Shown: positions 1 to 8,175 of the stretch, piece after piece
Position numbering within the stretch: position 1 is the first letter of the stretch
Layout: every line of letters starts with the position of its first letter
DNA from: Polaromonas sp. AER18D-145
Lineage (GTDB): Bacteria > Pseudomonadota > Gammaproteobacteria > Burkholderiales > Burkholderiaceae_C
Assembly (NCBI RefSeq): GCF_002379095.1
Contig: NZ_NBZV01000040.1
Coordinates: 1 to 44,601 of the forward strand
Length of the DNA: 44,601 bases
Direction: 5' to 3'
Program-made: the position numbers and the translations under genes
Notes under the pieces: model-generated
Databases searched by the model: none
What the model was told of the DNA's origin: nothing
What the model saw: only the letters and a program-made list of their open reading frames with translations

Positions 1-970
1 AGGTCATTTCAGCGGCTTTTTCGGCGGGCAGCACGATGTCGGCGTAGGTCACCGGATCGGTGACCACGGCTTGTTGCATCAGCCTGTAGAACAGCATCCC
101 GCGAGAGCTGGAGGTGCGGCGGTTGAAGCGGAAGACGAACTCGTCCAGGTAGGCATCCAGGTGTTCGGGTTGGACCGAACCGTGATGGGTGCCCAGAATC
201 CAGCGTTTGATCAGCGAGGCCACCCGGTGCACCCCGGCCATGGAGACATGGGCCGGCACATCCGAGCCGAGCATGATGTTGCGTTGATGGTCATAGCCCA
301 ACTCCGACAGCGATCGGTAAGCGGCCGAGCCATCCGTTTTCACTGTCGTACCGGGCTCCACCGACGCTTGAACGAACGGCACCACGAACTCCTCGGAGTC
401 CTTGTCGATGCGTCGCAGACGGATGCGCCCGAACCCCTTGGGTTGCAGCGCCTCCACTGCCAGGACGACCAGTACCTTGCTCGTGTTGTTCTTGCGCCCC
501 GCTGGGGAAATGGGCTGTTTGCGGTCCGTGATGGCCAGGTAGGTTTCATCGACCTCGACCACGCCCTTGAGTCGATCACGGTCGGGCCGCACCATCGCCC
601 GGCGAAACCGATGCAGCATGGTCCAGGCAGTCTGGTAGCTGCCCAAGCCGAGCACCCGTTGTAGGCCCAAGGCGCTGACGCCTTGCTTCTGGTTGGTCAC
701 ATACCAAGCCGCGGCCAGCCAGACCTTCAAGGGCGTGCGGGTCTTGTCGAAGATCGTGCCGGCAGTGACGGTGCTTTGGTGCCGGCAGTCCCTGCATAGC
801 AACCGGGTTCGGCTGGCGCGCGACGGCGGCGACATCGCGCCGCAACTCGGACAGACAAACCCTTGTGGCCAGCGCAGGCGCTCCAGATAGGCCAGACAGG
901 CATCCTCGGAGGAGAACCAATCCAGAAATTCACTCCAGGTGCGGGGGTAGTCTTGAATGAGGACTGGCAT
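1..970 (-). CDS. IS1595-family transposase (3' end beyond window)
   Basis: This frame is open from an ATG at 970 to the left edge without a stop, giving about 323 residues, close to full length for the family. The N-terminus (MPVLIQDYPRTW) leads into a zinc-ribbon with two CxxC pairs (CPSC and CRDC), the usual N-terminal domain of IS1595/ISXO2-like transposases. The catalytic core shows VEVDETYL for the first acidic residue, KTDGSAAYRSL for the second, and YLDEFVFRFNRR at the C-terminal catalytic end. The enzyme would move its element by DDE chemistry. No convincing terminal inverted repeat could be fixed upstream, so the boundary of the element is unknown. No clear ribosome-binding site precedes the ATG. 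Shorter open frames on both strands here are shadows. Confidence 0.85.
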   Translation of the reverse strand, partial: MPVLIQDYPRTWSEFLDWFSSEDACLAYLERLRWPQGFVCPSCGAMSPPSRASRTRLLCRDCRHQSTVTAGTIFDKTRTPLKVWLAAAWYVTNQKQGVSALGLQRVLGLGSYQTAWTMLHRFRRAMVRPDRDRLKGVVEVDETYLAITDRKQPISPAGRKNNTSKVLVVLAVEALQPKGFGRIRLRRIDKDSEEFVVPFVQASVEPGTTVKTDGSAAYRSLSELGYDHQRNIMLGSDVPAHVSMAGVHRVASLIKRWILGTHHGSVQPEHLDAYLDEFVFRFNRRTSSSRGMLFYRLMQQAVVTDPVTYADIVLPAEKAAEMT

Positions 971-975
971 AATAA

Positions 976-991
976 CTGTATATTTAACCAG
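976..991. promoter_or_regulatory. LexA (SOS) box-like palindrome
   Basis: The 16-mer CTGTATATTTAACCAG has the CTG-N10-CAG architecture and AT-rich core of LexA operators (E. coli consensus CTG-TATATATATA-CAG). It lies 5 bp upstream of the transposase ATG, so bound LexA would cover that start region. It may control the transposase, or be a leftover from an SOS gene the element disrupted. It is a single site matched by eye. Confidence 0.4.
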
Positions 992-1261
992 TATATCCAA
1001 ACTCTGTGGAGCTAAGAGGATACCCCTTCTAGGCAGCTCGTCATCCAGCACAGTCCAAAAGTCGCTGGCCGGCTCCGCATTGCGTCAGGCTGGCAGCTCA
1101 GCTCAGACCGGCGCCCAAACCGAGAGCCGAGCGTCCCGGGCCTTGGACAATCCCAACTCAGCGCCGGTGACCAAAACTTTGGCCGGTAGCGTCGTCTCGC
1201 AGGCCAACCGGCGGCGGTAGTTCGCCGTAGCCCGCGGAGAGTGCGGAACTTGTGGGGCTCT

Positions 1262-1390
1262 ATGACAATGCCGCAAACGCTTCCAAATTTCATCGAAGAC
1301 CTGCAGGATCCGGAGCTTGCACCGATGCTTTCTCCCGCCCGCTACATTAGCCTGCTGGAAATGGACGTCGAAACGCTGGCTCGAAATGTA
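1262..1390 (+). pseudogene. 5' fragment of a MbcA/ParS/Xre antitoxin-like gene
   Basis: An ATG at 1262 preceded by a GGGG ribosome-binding site opens a frame whose first ~43 residues look like real protein (for example LSPARYISLLEMDVETLAR). This resembles the N-terminal part of MbcA/ParS/Xre-type antitoxin or DNA-binding proteins. After about position 1390 the frame continues only through the antisense strand of the truncated KfrA-type gene, so the original 3' part is lost. The identification rests on pattern resemblance alone and is tentative. The 270 bp between this fragment and the transposase hold no gene I can name. Confidence 0.35.
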
Positions 1391-1698
1391 AGGGTAAGCG
1401 CGTTGTCCGCCTTATCGCGCGCAGCTGTAACAGCGGCGACCCAGAGATCATCAAGTGCGTGTCGTAGCTCCTTAGGTGCACCCTCATTTATCGCAAGGGA
1501 GTCCGATGCGGCAACCCCGAGCCGCGGCCCAAGAGTGGCAAACCAGGTCTCCAACATGGGACTGACGGTATTCGGTGAGCCGCGACCGATCTTCAGGCGC
1601 ACCCGCTCTATCGTCGGTCGTTCGCCAGCGGCGATCAAAGCATCCGCTGCCGCCCAGACTTCTTCCTGCTGAACACCTCTCGTACTTTTCGATTGCAT
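1342..1698 (-). pseudogene. tnpT: Truncated KfrA-type DNA-binding protein, probable tnpT remnant
   Basis: The frame from the ATG at 1698 encodes 118 residues. The first ~55 (RGVQQEEVWAAADALIAAG, then RPTIERVRLKIGRGSPNTV) match the KfrA_N helix-turn-helix domain. Family members are usually about 300 or more residues, with a long coiled coil after this domain. Here the coding pattern ends near residue 103, and the last residues come from the strand opposite the neighbouring gene fragment, so the gene is 3'-truncated. It is divergent from the tyrosine recombinase at 1823-2893 across a repeat-rich gap. That is the tnpT-tnpS arrangement of Tn4651-like transposons, where TnpT assists cointegrate resolution. 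A plasmid-type kfrA gene is the alternative. Confidence 0.6.
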
Positions 1699-1711
1699 GG
1701 TCCGACTCCAG

Positions 1712-1792
1712 TCGTTATATTTACCAACGATAAGAGATTGTTATCGTGATCTATTTGATATTTACGTAATACATCATACATATCATGTATGA
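1712..1792. other. Inverted-repeat cluster, candidate recombination (rst/res) site
   Basis: The AT-rich gap between the divergent tnpT-like and recombinase genes holds stacked inverted repeats. TCGTT (1712-1716) pairs with AACGA (1726-1730). ACGATAA (1727-1733) pairs with TTATCGT (1741-1747). TCATACAT (1774-1781) pairs with ATGTATGA (1785-1792). In Tn4651-type transposons the cointegrate-resolution site lies in exactly this position, between tnpT and tnpS. The last and longest pair would be the best candidate for the crossover core. The same region must also hold both promoters. Confidence 0.5.
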
Positions 1793-1822
1793 AATTAATT
1801 AATAGCCCGCCCTAAATCGAAC

Positions 1823-2893
1823 ATGCGCCTTCCGGTCCTCCAGAAAGTCCCTGCTCTGCAGCCAACCGAGCTCAGCGACGTCACGCGGCGCGCCGTCGAA
1901 GACCTGCTGCGCGAGGGCGAATCCAAAAACACCATGGCCAGCTACAAAAGCGCCCTGCGCTATTGGGCCGCCTGGTACGGCATCCGCTACGGTGGACAGA
2001 TCCAGCTGCCGGTGCCCTCCCCTTGCGTGCTGCAGTTCATCGTGGACCATGCTGAGCGGACGACGGACAAGGGCTTGGTGTCCGAGCTGCCGGCCTTGAT
2101 CGACCAGACGCTGGTCCAGGCTGGCTACAAAGGCAAGCTGGGTGCGCTGGCCCATAACACCCTGGTCCACCGGATTGCCGTCCTGTCCAAAGCGCACCAG
2201 GTGCGTGAACTTAAGAATCCCTGCCAGGACCCGACGGTGCGTGAACTGCTGTCACGCACGCGCAAGGCCTACGCCAAGCGCGGCGCCCTGCCCCAGAAGA
2301 AAGACGCGTTGACTAAGGCGCCCCTGCAGGCCATCCTGGCCACCTGCGACGACTCCCTGCGCGGCAAGCGGGATCGCGCTTTGCTTTTGTTTGCCTGGGC
2401 TAGCGGCGGGCGTCGGCGCTCCGAAGTCACGGGGGCCGACATGCAGTTCCTGAAGCCTATCCCCGAGGGCTTTGTCTACAACCTGGCGTACTCGAAGACC
2501 AACCAGGCGGGGGTGGATCTGCCTGAGAACAACAAGCCGCTGCTGGGGCCGGCAGCTGTTGCGCTTACGGCCTGGCTGCAGGCTAGCGGGGTTGGATCGG
2601 GGGCGATTTTTAGGAGTGTGCGTAAGGGTGGGCATCTGGGGGAGCGGCTCTCCCCGGCCGCGGTTCGGGCCATCGTGAAGGAGCGATGTGCCTTGGCCGG
2701 GATCGAGGGGGCGTTTTCTGCGCACTCACTGCGGTCGGGCTTTGTGACCGAAGCTGGACGGCAGCAGGTACCGCTGGCCGACACCATGACCATGACGGGG
2801 CACCACAGCGTGGCTACCGTAGTGGGGTATTTTCGTGCCAATGCTTCTCTTCAAAGTGCCGCAGCGAATTTGTTGGCTAAATCATTGCAATGA
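1823..2893 (+). CDS. tnpS: Tyrosine site-specific recombinase, TnpS/XerC-like
   Basis: This 356-residue protein has the phage-integrase fold: an N-terminal SAM-like DNA-binding region (about residues 20-150), then the catalytic domain. The catalytic set is visible: Arg198 in GGRRRSEV, His301 and Arg304 in HSLRSG, His327 in TGHHS, and nucleophile Tyr336 in VVGYFR. It starts at an ATG just after an AT-rich gap full of inverted repeats and is divergent from a KfrA-domain gene. That layout points to the TnpS cointegrate resolvase of Tn4651-like Tn3-family transposons. No tnpA transposase or long terminal inverted repeat is in the window. An integrase of a genomic island is the alternative. The protein looks complete. 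Confidence 0.8.
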   Translation: MRLPVLQKVPALQPTELSDVTRRAVEDLLREGESKNTMASYKSALRYWAAWYGIRYGGQIQLPVPSPCVLQFIVDHAERTTDKGLVSELPALIDQTLVQAGYKGKLGALAHNTLVHRIAVLSKAHQVRELKNPCQDPTVRELLSRTRKAYAKRGALPQKKDALTKAPLQAILATCDDSLRGKRDRALLLFAWASGGRRRSEVTGADMQFLKPIPEGFVYNLAYSKTNQAGVDLPENNKPLLGPAAVALTAWLQASGVGSGAIFRSVRKGGHLGERLSPAAVRAIVKERCALAGIEGAFSAHSLRSGFVTEAGRQQVPLADTMTMTGHHSVATVVGYFRANASLQSAAANLLAKSLQ

Positions 2894-2950
2894 TTCGTTG
2901 CGCCTCAAACGGCAGAGTGCCGTATGCTAGCACCCTGCGCAGATTGACGC

Positions 2951-3328
2951 TTACTTCACTTCAAAGCGCGCCGTGGCCGGTGGCTTGCCCGCCAACGTCA
3001 CTACCGCTATACCTTTGGTGCCTTTGGCGACCTTGAAGGCACCTTTGGCTTCAAGCTTGTCGCCGACAGGGGTCAGTTCCACTTCTGATTTTTCCGTGCC
3101 GTTGAGCAAGGTCACTTTGGCCTTGGCGCCGTCCAGCTTCAACGCTTTGCCGTGGTCGCTGATATGGATCTGCAATGTGTCGGGTTTGGCGACGATCTCG
3201 AAGTCACCGGCTTTGGTCTCCACCACCACGCCGCCGAATTTAGGATCGTGGCCGTGAGCCCCAGCGGCCAGGGCGGCTGCACCGGAGAGAGCGAGGGAGG
3301 CGGCGAGGAAGAGTTGGTTGAGTTTCAT
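2951..3328 (-). CDS. Small exported protein downstream of the RND pump
   Basis: I chose the ATG at 3328 because AAAGG sits six bases upstream; the open frame extends 14 codons further but lacks a site there. The 125-residue product begins with a Sec signal peptide (MKLNQLFLAASLALSGAAA) cleaved near ALA-AGA, followed by GAHGHDPKFGG, which could bind metal. The mature domain (about 95 residues, Lys/Val/Thr-rich, no cysteine) has the alternating pattern of a beta-sandwich. It is the last gene of the leftward czc-like operon, 38 bp after czcA, so a periplasmic accessory role in metal efflux is likely. I do not recognise a named family. Confidence 0.75.
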   Translation of the reverse strand: MKLNQLFLAASLALSGAAALAAGAHGHDPKFGGVVVETKAGDFEIVAKPDTLQIHISDHGKALKLDGAKAKVTLLNGTEKSEVELTPVGDKLEAKGAFKVAKGTKGIAVVTLAGKPPATARFEVK

Positions 3329-3366
3329 GGAAAACCTTTCAGTAAAGTTAGGGAGCGAGAGAAAAT

Positions 3367-6300
3367 TCAAAACGATTCAGTTCCTGAATCGGCCACCAAC
3401 GCCTCAATCGGCTTGCGGCCGAACATCGCGACCATCGCCGGTGTTAAAAACGAGTCAAGCAGGGTCGAAGTGATCAGGCCCGAGAAAATCACCACGGCCA
3501 CCGGATGCAAGATTTCAGTGCCTGGCATGTCCGCCTCGAACAGCAGCGGCGCCAGCGCCAGCGCCGCCACCAGCGCAGTCATCAGCACCGGCGTCAGCCG
3601 CTCCTGCGAGCCGCGCAGCAGCATGGCAGTATCAAATTTTTCCCCTTCAAAAGCGCACAGGTTGATGTAATGCGAGACCTTCAAAATGCCGTTGCGGATC
3701 GCGATGCCTGCCAGCGTGATGAAACCCACCAGTGCCGCCACCGACAGTGGCTGACCCGACAGCCACAGCCCCACCACCGCGCCGACTAAAGCCAGCGGTA
3801 TGTTGGCCATGATGATGGCGGCTAGTATCCCGGAGCGGTAGCGCGAGTAAAGAATTAAAAAGATCAACGCCACCGAGCCCAGCGACAGCAGCCCGATCAG
3901 GCGCGAGGCGTCTTCCTGCGCCTGGAACTGACCGCCGATCGTGATGAAGTAACCCTCGGGCAGTGCAGTGGCGGCAATTGCCCCCCGTATGTCGGCCACG
4001 ACTTCGCTGAGCGCCCGTCCTTGCGTGTTGGCCGCCAGTACGATACGCCTGCGCCCGTCATCTCGACTGACCTGATTGGGCCCGTCACCCTCTTCCACGC
4101 TGGCCAACTGGCTCAGGGGCACCCGGCCGCCCGGGGTGTCTATCATCAGATTGCGCAAGCCCTCGATGCCGCGCGAGGCTTCCGGCAGGCGCAGCACCAG
4201 GTTGAAGCGGCGGCTGCCTTCGACGATTTGCGTCACGCTTTCGCCGTCGATCAACACCTGCAGCTCCTGCAGCAGCTTGGCCGGCGGCAGGCCCAGACCC
4301 AGGGCCCGGTCGTAGTCCACCTGGATTCTGATTTGGGGCGTCAGCACCTGCTTTTCGATTTCCAGGTCCACCACACCGTTGATGCCAGTAAGCTTTTGCC
4401 GCAGCGCCTCGGCCTGCGTGCGCAGGGTGTCCAGGTCGTCGCCAAAAATCTTGATGGCGATTTGCGAGCGCACGCCCGACAACATGTGGTCGATGCGGTG
4501 GCTGATTGGCTGGCCAATGCCGATGGCCGCCGGCAGTGTGGAAACGCGGCTGCGGATGTCGGCAAACACCTCTTCCAGGCTGCGCTCGCTGCGCTTGAGT
4601 TTCAAGTCGAGCTCCGACGCATGCACACCCTCGGCATGTTCATCCAGCTCGGCGCGCCCAGAGCGGCGCCCCACATGTTCGACCTCAGGCACATCCGCCA
4701 GAGCCTTTTCGGCAATCGCGCCGATGCGGGTCGACTCAGTGAGCGTGGTTCCGGGGTTCAGGCGCAGGCCGACCAGCGCCACGCCTTCGTTAAAGGGCGG
4801 CAAAAAAGTCGTGGGGAAAAAGGGCACGGCCGCCATGGCAAGCAGCGCCGCCGCTGCGCCGGCCAACACCCAGGTGCGAGGACGCCCCAGCACATATGCC
4901 AGTGCTTTCGCGTAGCGTGCTTTCAGCCATAGCTGGGCCCGCGTATCTCCATGGTCCAGCCCTTTCATTCTCGGTAACAGGTAGTACGCCAGCACTGGGG
5001 TGAGCGTCACCGAGACGAGCATTGATGCAAGCATGGCGACGATGTAGGCCACAGCCAGCGGCTGCATCAAGCGCCCCTCGACACCTGGCAGAAAGAACAG
5101 GGGCACCAACACCAGCACAACAATCAAGGTGGCAATCACGATGCCAGAGCGCACTTCAAGTGTGGCCTTGGCAATCAACTCCAAGGGGCCGAGTCGGCGG
5201 GTGGGATGCGCGGTGCGGTCCATCTTCAGGCGGCGCAGCACATTTTCCACGCCCACCACGGCATCGTCGACCAGCTCGCCGATGGCAATCGTCAGACCGC
5301 CCAGCGTCATGGTGTTGATGGAAAAACCGAAATACTTGAAAACCAGCACGGTCGCCATGAACGAAATCGGTATGGCCACCAGCGAAATCACGGTGGTACG
5401 AACGTTCAGCAGAAATAAATACAGTACCACCGCCACCACGGCAAACGCCAGCATCAACTTCCCTTTGAGAGTATTCACCGACGATTCAATAAAGTTCGCC
5501 TGGCGCATGGTGACCTTGGACTCACCCATGCCCGGCGGCATGCCTTTTTTCAGCTCTTCGATGGCGGCTTCGATTTTTTCCGTTAGTGCCACGGTGTCAG
5601 CAGCAGGCTGTTTTTGGATGCTGAGAATCACGGCGGGCTGGCCGTTCAAGCCCGCATCGCCGCGCTTGATGGCTGGCGCAAACGTGACCTTGGCCACCTG
5701 GTTGAGCTGGATCGGTTTGCCGTTTTGAAAGGCTACCGGCAGGCGCTCCAGGTCCTGCAGCCGGGTGGTGCGGCCGATGTTGCGGATCAGGTACTCGCGC
5801 GAATTGAGTTCGAGAAAACCGCCGCTGGAGTTGCCCGAAAAACCCTTGAGCGCGGACTCGATGTTTTCCAGATCCACCTTGAGCGCCGCCATCAGCGCGG
5901 TGTCGGGCTGCACCTGATACTGGCGCACCTCGCCACCTATCGGCACCACCTGGGCGACGCCAGGCAGGGTGAGCAGGCGCGGGCGCATCACGAAGTCGGC
6001 GTATTCGCGCACCGCCATCGGGCTGATCTTGCTGGTGTCGATGGGCAGGGCCAGCAGCATGATCTCGCCCATGATGGAGCTGATGGGCCCCATGCCGACG
6101 TGCGTCACCCCCTGCGGCAACTGCTCGCGTGCCAGCTGTAGCCGCTCGCCCACCATCTGGCGGGCGCGGTAGATGTCGGTTTTCCAGTCGAAGGTCACAT
6201 AAACAAAGGACAGGCCGACGCTGGAAATCGAGCGAATGCTTTCCACCCCCGGTATGCCGCCCATGGCGATTTCTAGCGGCGCAGTGATGAGCTGTTCGAC

Positions 6301-6480
6301 TTCTTCGGGCGCCATGCCACCGGCTTCGGCCTGCAGCGTGACCGTCGGTTTGTTCAGGTCGGGGAATACGTCCACCGGCATCTGAACCAGCGTAAACGCA
6401 CCGACCAGCAGCAGTACCACCGACAGCACCACCACCATCAGGCGGTTGGCGAGGGAGGCGTGTATGAGTTTTTCAAACAT
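3367..6480 (-). CDS. czcA: HME-RND heavy-metal efflux pump, CzcA/CusA family
   Basis: The 1037-residue length and layout match the CzcA/CusA inner-membrane proton antiporters that export metal cations through a tripartite complex. There is an N-terminal helix, a large periplasmic loop, a helix bundle with GELVDDAVVGVEN (residues 402-413, including proton-relay acids Asp405/Asp406), a second periplasmic loop, and a C-terminal bundle. The three methionines that bind Cu/Ag in CusA are not all kept: M666 in DHMLSG aligns with the first, while the regions aligning with the second and third lack Met. The metal is therefore uncertain, and a divalent cation is as likely as Cu(I). It lies 15 bp after czcB and forms an operon with czcB and czcC. 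Confidence 0.95.
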   Translation of the reverse strand: MFEKLIHASLANRLMVVVLSVVLLLVGAFTLVQMPVDVFPDLNKPTVTLQAEAGGMAPEEVEQLITAPLEIAMGGIPGVESIRSISSVGLSFVYVTFDWKTDIYRARQMVGERLQLAREQLPQGVTHVGMGPISSIMGEIMLLALPIDTSKISPMAVREYADFVMRPRLLTLPGVAQVVPIGGEVRQYQVQPDTALMAALKVDLENIESALKGFSGNSSGGFLELNSREYLIRNIGRTTRLQDLERLPVAFQNGKPIQLNQVAKVTFAPAIKRGDAGLNGQPAVILSIQKQPAADTVALTEKIEAAIEELKKGMPPGMGESKVTMRQANFIESSVNTLKGKLMLAFAVVAVVLYLFLLNVRTTVISLVAIPISFMATVLVFKYFGFSINTMTLGGLTIAIGELVDDAVVGVENVLRRLKMDRTAHPTRRLGPLELIAKATLEVRSGIVIATLIVVLVLVPLFFLPGVEGRLMQPLAVAYIVAMLASMLVSVTLTPVLAYYLLPRMKGLDHGDTRAQLWLKARYAKALAYVLGRPRTWVLAGAAAALLAMAAVPFFPTTFLPPFNEGVALVGLRLNPGTTLTESTRIGAIAEKALADVPEVEHVGRRSGRAELDEHAEGVHASELDLKLKRSERSLEEVFADIRSRVSTLPAAIGIGQPISHRIDHMLSGVRSQIAIKIFGDDLDTLRTQAEALRQKLTGINGVVDLEIEKQVLTPQIRIQVDYDRALGLGLPPAKLLQELQVLIDGESVTQIVEGSRRFNLVLRLPEASRGIEGLRNLMIDTPGGRVPLSQLASVEEGDGPNQVSRDDGRRRIVLAANTQGRALSEVVADIRGAIAATALPEGYFITIGGQFQAQEDASRLIGLLSLGSVALIFLILYSRYRSGILAAIIMANIPLALVGAVVGLWLSGQPLSVAALVGFITLAGIAIRNGILKVSHYINLCAFEGEKFDTAMLLRGSQERLTPVLMTALVAALALAPLLFEADMPGTEILHPVAVVIFSGLITSTLLDSFLTPAMVAMFGRKPIEALVADSGTESF

Positions 6481-6495
6481 GTTGTGCGGCCCTGC

Positions 6496-8175
6496 TCAGC
6501 GAACCTGGTTGACCAGCGGCGCACCTTGCGTCACCACCCGATCACCGGCTTTGAGGCCATCCACAATCGCGGCGGTGCTTCCGTCCAGAGGTACCTGGCG
6601 CACGGTGCGCGGCTGGAACACCTCGGCGCCGGTGTGCAACCACACCATGTCCTGGTTACTGGCGTTTTTGACCACGGCACTTATGGGCACGGCAAAACCC
6701 TTGACTTGGCTTTTGGTCTGCACGGTTACCTTGACCGGCTGGTTGATCGACAGGGGCAAAGCGTTCTTGCCCGGCAGGGTGCGAAACACCAGGGGAATCG
6801 CCCCTTCGCGCAGGCTGCTGCCGGCGCCGACAAATTGCAGTGGCACGCTTGCGCCGGGAGCCGGGCTGGCGCTGGCCGAGGCGATGTTGGCCGACAGCGC
6901 AGCATCAAAGGCACTGGCTTCAACACTCATGCGCGCGGGATCGACAATTTCGAACAGCACTTCGCGCCCCTCGACAACCTGACCAGCCACCACATTGGCA
7001 GCGGCAATGACACCGGAGACGGGTGCCACGAGGGCTTCGATGGCCGACACGCTGCCCGCGACCGCTGCCGCACGTTGCTGCAGGCTGATCACGTCGGACT
7101 GCACAGCTTCAATGTCCTTTTTCGGTACTGTGCCTTCGAGTTGCTGCAGACGCTCCACGCGCCTGCGGGCGAGGTTCAGGCTCGCGTTGAGTTCGGCGCT
7201 TTGCGCCTGCTGGTTGGCGCGGTCAATCGCGCTGCTGGAGGCGCGTACCACGGCAAGGACTTCGCCCTTGCGCACCACTTGCCCGAGTTGCGGCAGGCCG
7301 CGCGGACCAGCTTCGATACGCCCGGCCTGCGTCGGTTGCACCTTGCCGCCGGCGTTGCTGTCCAGCACCACCCGGCCTGTCAGTTCGACCGTGGTCGGCA
7401 AAGAAGCTTCCTGGGCGACCACGGTTCGCACACCGAGCTGGCGCTGGCTGGTCTTGGGCAAAAACACACCGCCGTCGGCCAGCCGCCGCGGCGTATTGCC
7501 GCCAGCTGCGGGGGCAGCCTCCCCGCCGGGGTCGTGGCCCGGTCCCGCCTGCGCGTCCAGGGTGGCTGTTGCGCCCAGGCCCAGGGCGCAGGCGGCAATT
7601 AACATGCCGGCCAGGCTTTTGCGGCGGCGGTTTCGCCATGCCGCAGCGGCGAGCGCCGCCAGCAGCAGTACAGCGCCCGCATAGGCGGCCCAGCGCAGCC
7701 AGGGTCGCTTCGCACTGGCATGATCGTCTTCAGCGTGGGGATCGGTGATGACCAGGTCGCCAGCCAGCAGGTCGGTGTCCTTGCCAGCGGCGACGACAAA
7801 ACTGACGGCCAGAGCGCCCGGCTGGCCCAGCAAATCATGTTTGAAGCTGTAACTGCCGTCCGGCTGGGGCGCGGCGGTTCCTTTGGCTGTGCCGGCCTCG
7901 ACTTCGATCTTTGCATCGGTGACCGGCTCGTTGCTCGCGTAACGGTCTAGGTAAATTTTCATCTCACCGTTCTCGACCACGCCGACCAGCTCGAACAGGT
8001 CGGAATGGCTGCTGATGCGCGGGGAGGTGACCACGCCGGCCGCCGCTGGCGCTTCTGCCCCGTGGTCTCCCCCAGCCCAGGCCGTGGCAAACAAACCAGA
8101 CGCTATGAAAAAAATAGCTGTCAGCGCCTGCTGGATATGAGCTAGAGGCTTGTTTGGCTTGTAGATGAGGTTCAT
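6496..8175 (-). CDS. czcB: RND periplasmic adaptor (membrane-fusion) protein, CzcB-like
   Basis: This 559-residue adaptor links the inner-membrane pump to the outer-membrane channel. The N-terminus is an export signal followed by a His-containing stretch and an extra beta-domain (about residues 55-145). A transmembrane segment with a basic anchor (about 160-185) and a second hydrophobic stretch precede the adaptor core. The core shows barrel-sandwich halves (RIEAGPRGLPQLGQVVRKGE and APVSGVIAAANVVAGQVV) flanking a coiled-coil hairpin rich in Gln/Arg (about 320-375). The extra N-terminal domain is common in czcB genes of Burkholderiales. The gene overlaps czcC by four bases (ATGA). Its first ~25 codons fall in a degenerate interspersed repeat, so the signal peptide may have been acquired with that repeat. 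Confidence 0.93.
   Translation of the reverse strand: MNLIYKPNKPLAHIQQALTAIFFIASGLFATAWAGGDHGAEAPAAAGVVTSPRISSHSDLFELVGVVENGEMKIYLDRYASNEPVTDAKIEVEAGTAKGTAAPQPDGSYSFKHDLLGQPGALAVSFVVAAGKDTDLLAGDLVITDPHAEDDHASAKRPWLRWAAYAGAVLLLAALAAAAWRNRRRKSLAGMLIAACALGLGATATLDAQAGPGHDPGGEAAPAAGGNTPRRLADGGVFLPKTSQRQLGVRTVVAQEASLPTTVELTGRVVLDSNAGGKVQPTQAGRIEAGPRGLPQLGQVVRKGEVLAVVRASSSAIDRANQQAQSAELNASLNLARRRVERLQQLEGTVPKKDIEAVQSDVISLQQRAAAVAGSVSAIEALVAPVSGVIAAANVVAGQVVEGREVLFEIVDPARMSVEASAFDAALSANIASASASPAPGASVPLQFVGAGSSLREGAIPLVFRTLPGKNALPLSINQPVKVTVQTKSQVKGFAVPISAVVKNASNQDMVWLHTGAEVFQPRTVRQVPLDGSTAAIVDGLKAGDRVVTQGAPLVNQVR
8101..8163. repeat. Degenerate interspersed repeat within the czcB leader
   Basis: The segment with CTATGAAAAAAATAGCTG, then AGCGCCTGCTGG, then GCTAGAGGC resembles a short palindromic repeat I recall as frequent in intergenic regions of Comamonadaceae (blocks like ATAGCTG..AGCGC and GCTAGAGGC). 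On the minus strand it encodes residues of the CzcB leader, including KPLAHIQQALTAIFFIAS. Recognition is from memory and only one copy is in the window. Confidence 0.4.

Noticed and set aside
4021..4932. Rightward 303-codon open frame opposite czcA
   Set aside because: Antisense to the conserved pump; His/Gln/Arg-rich translation without any domain pattern.
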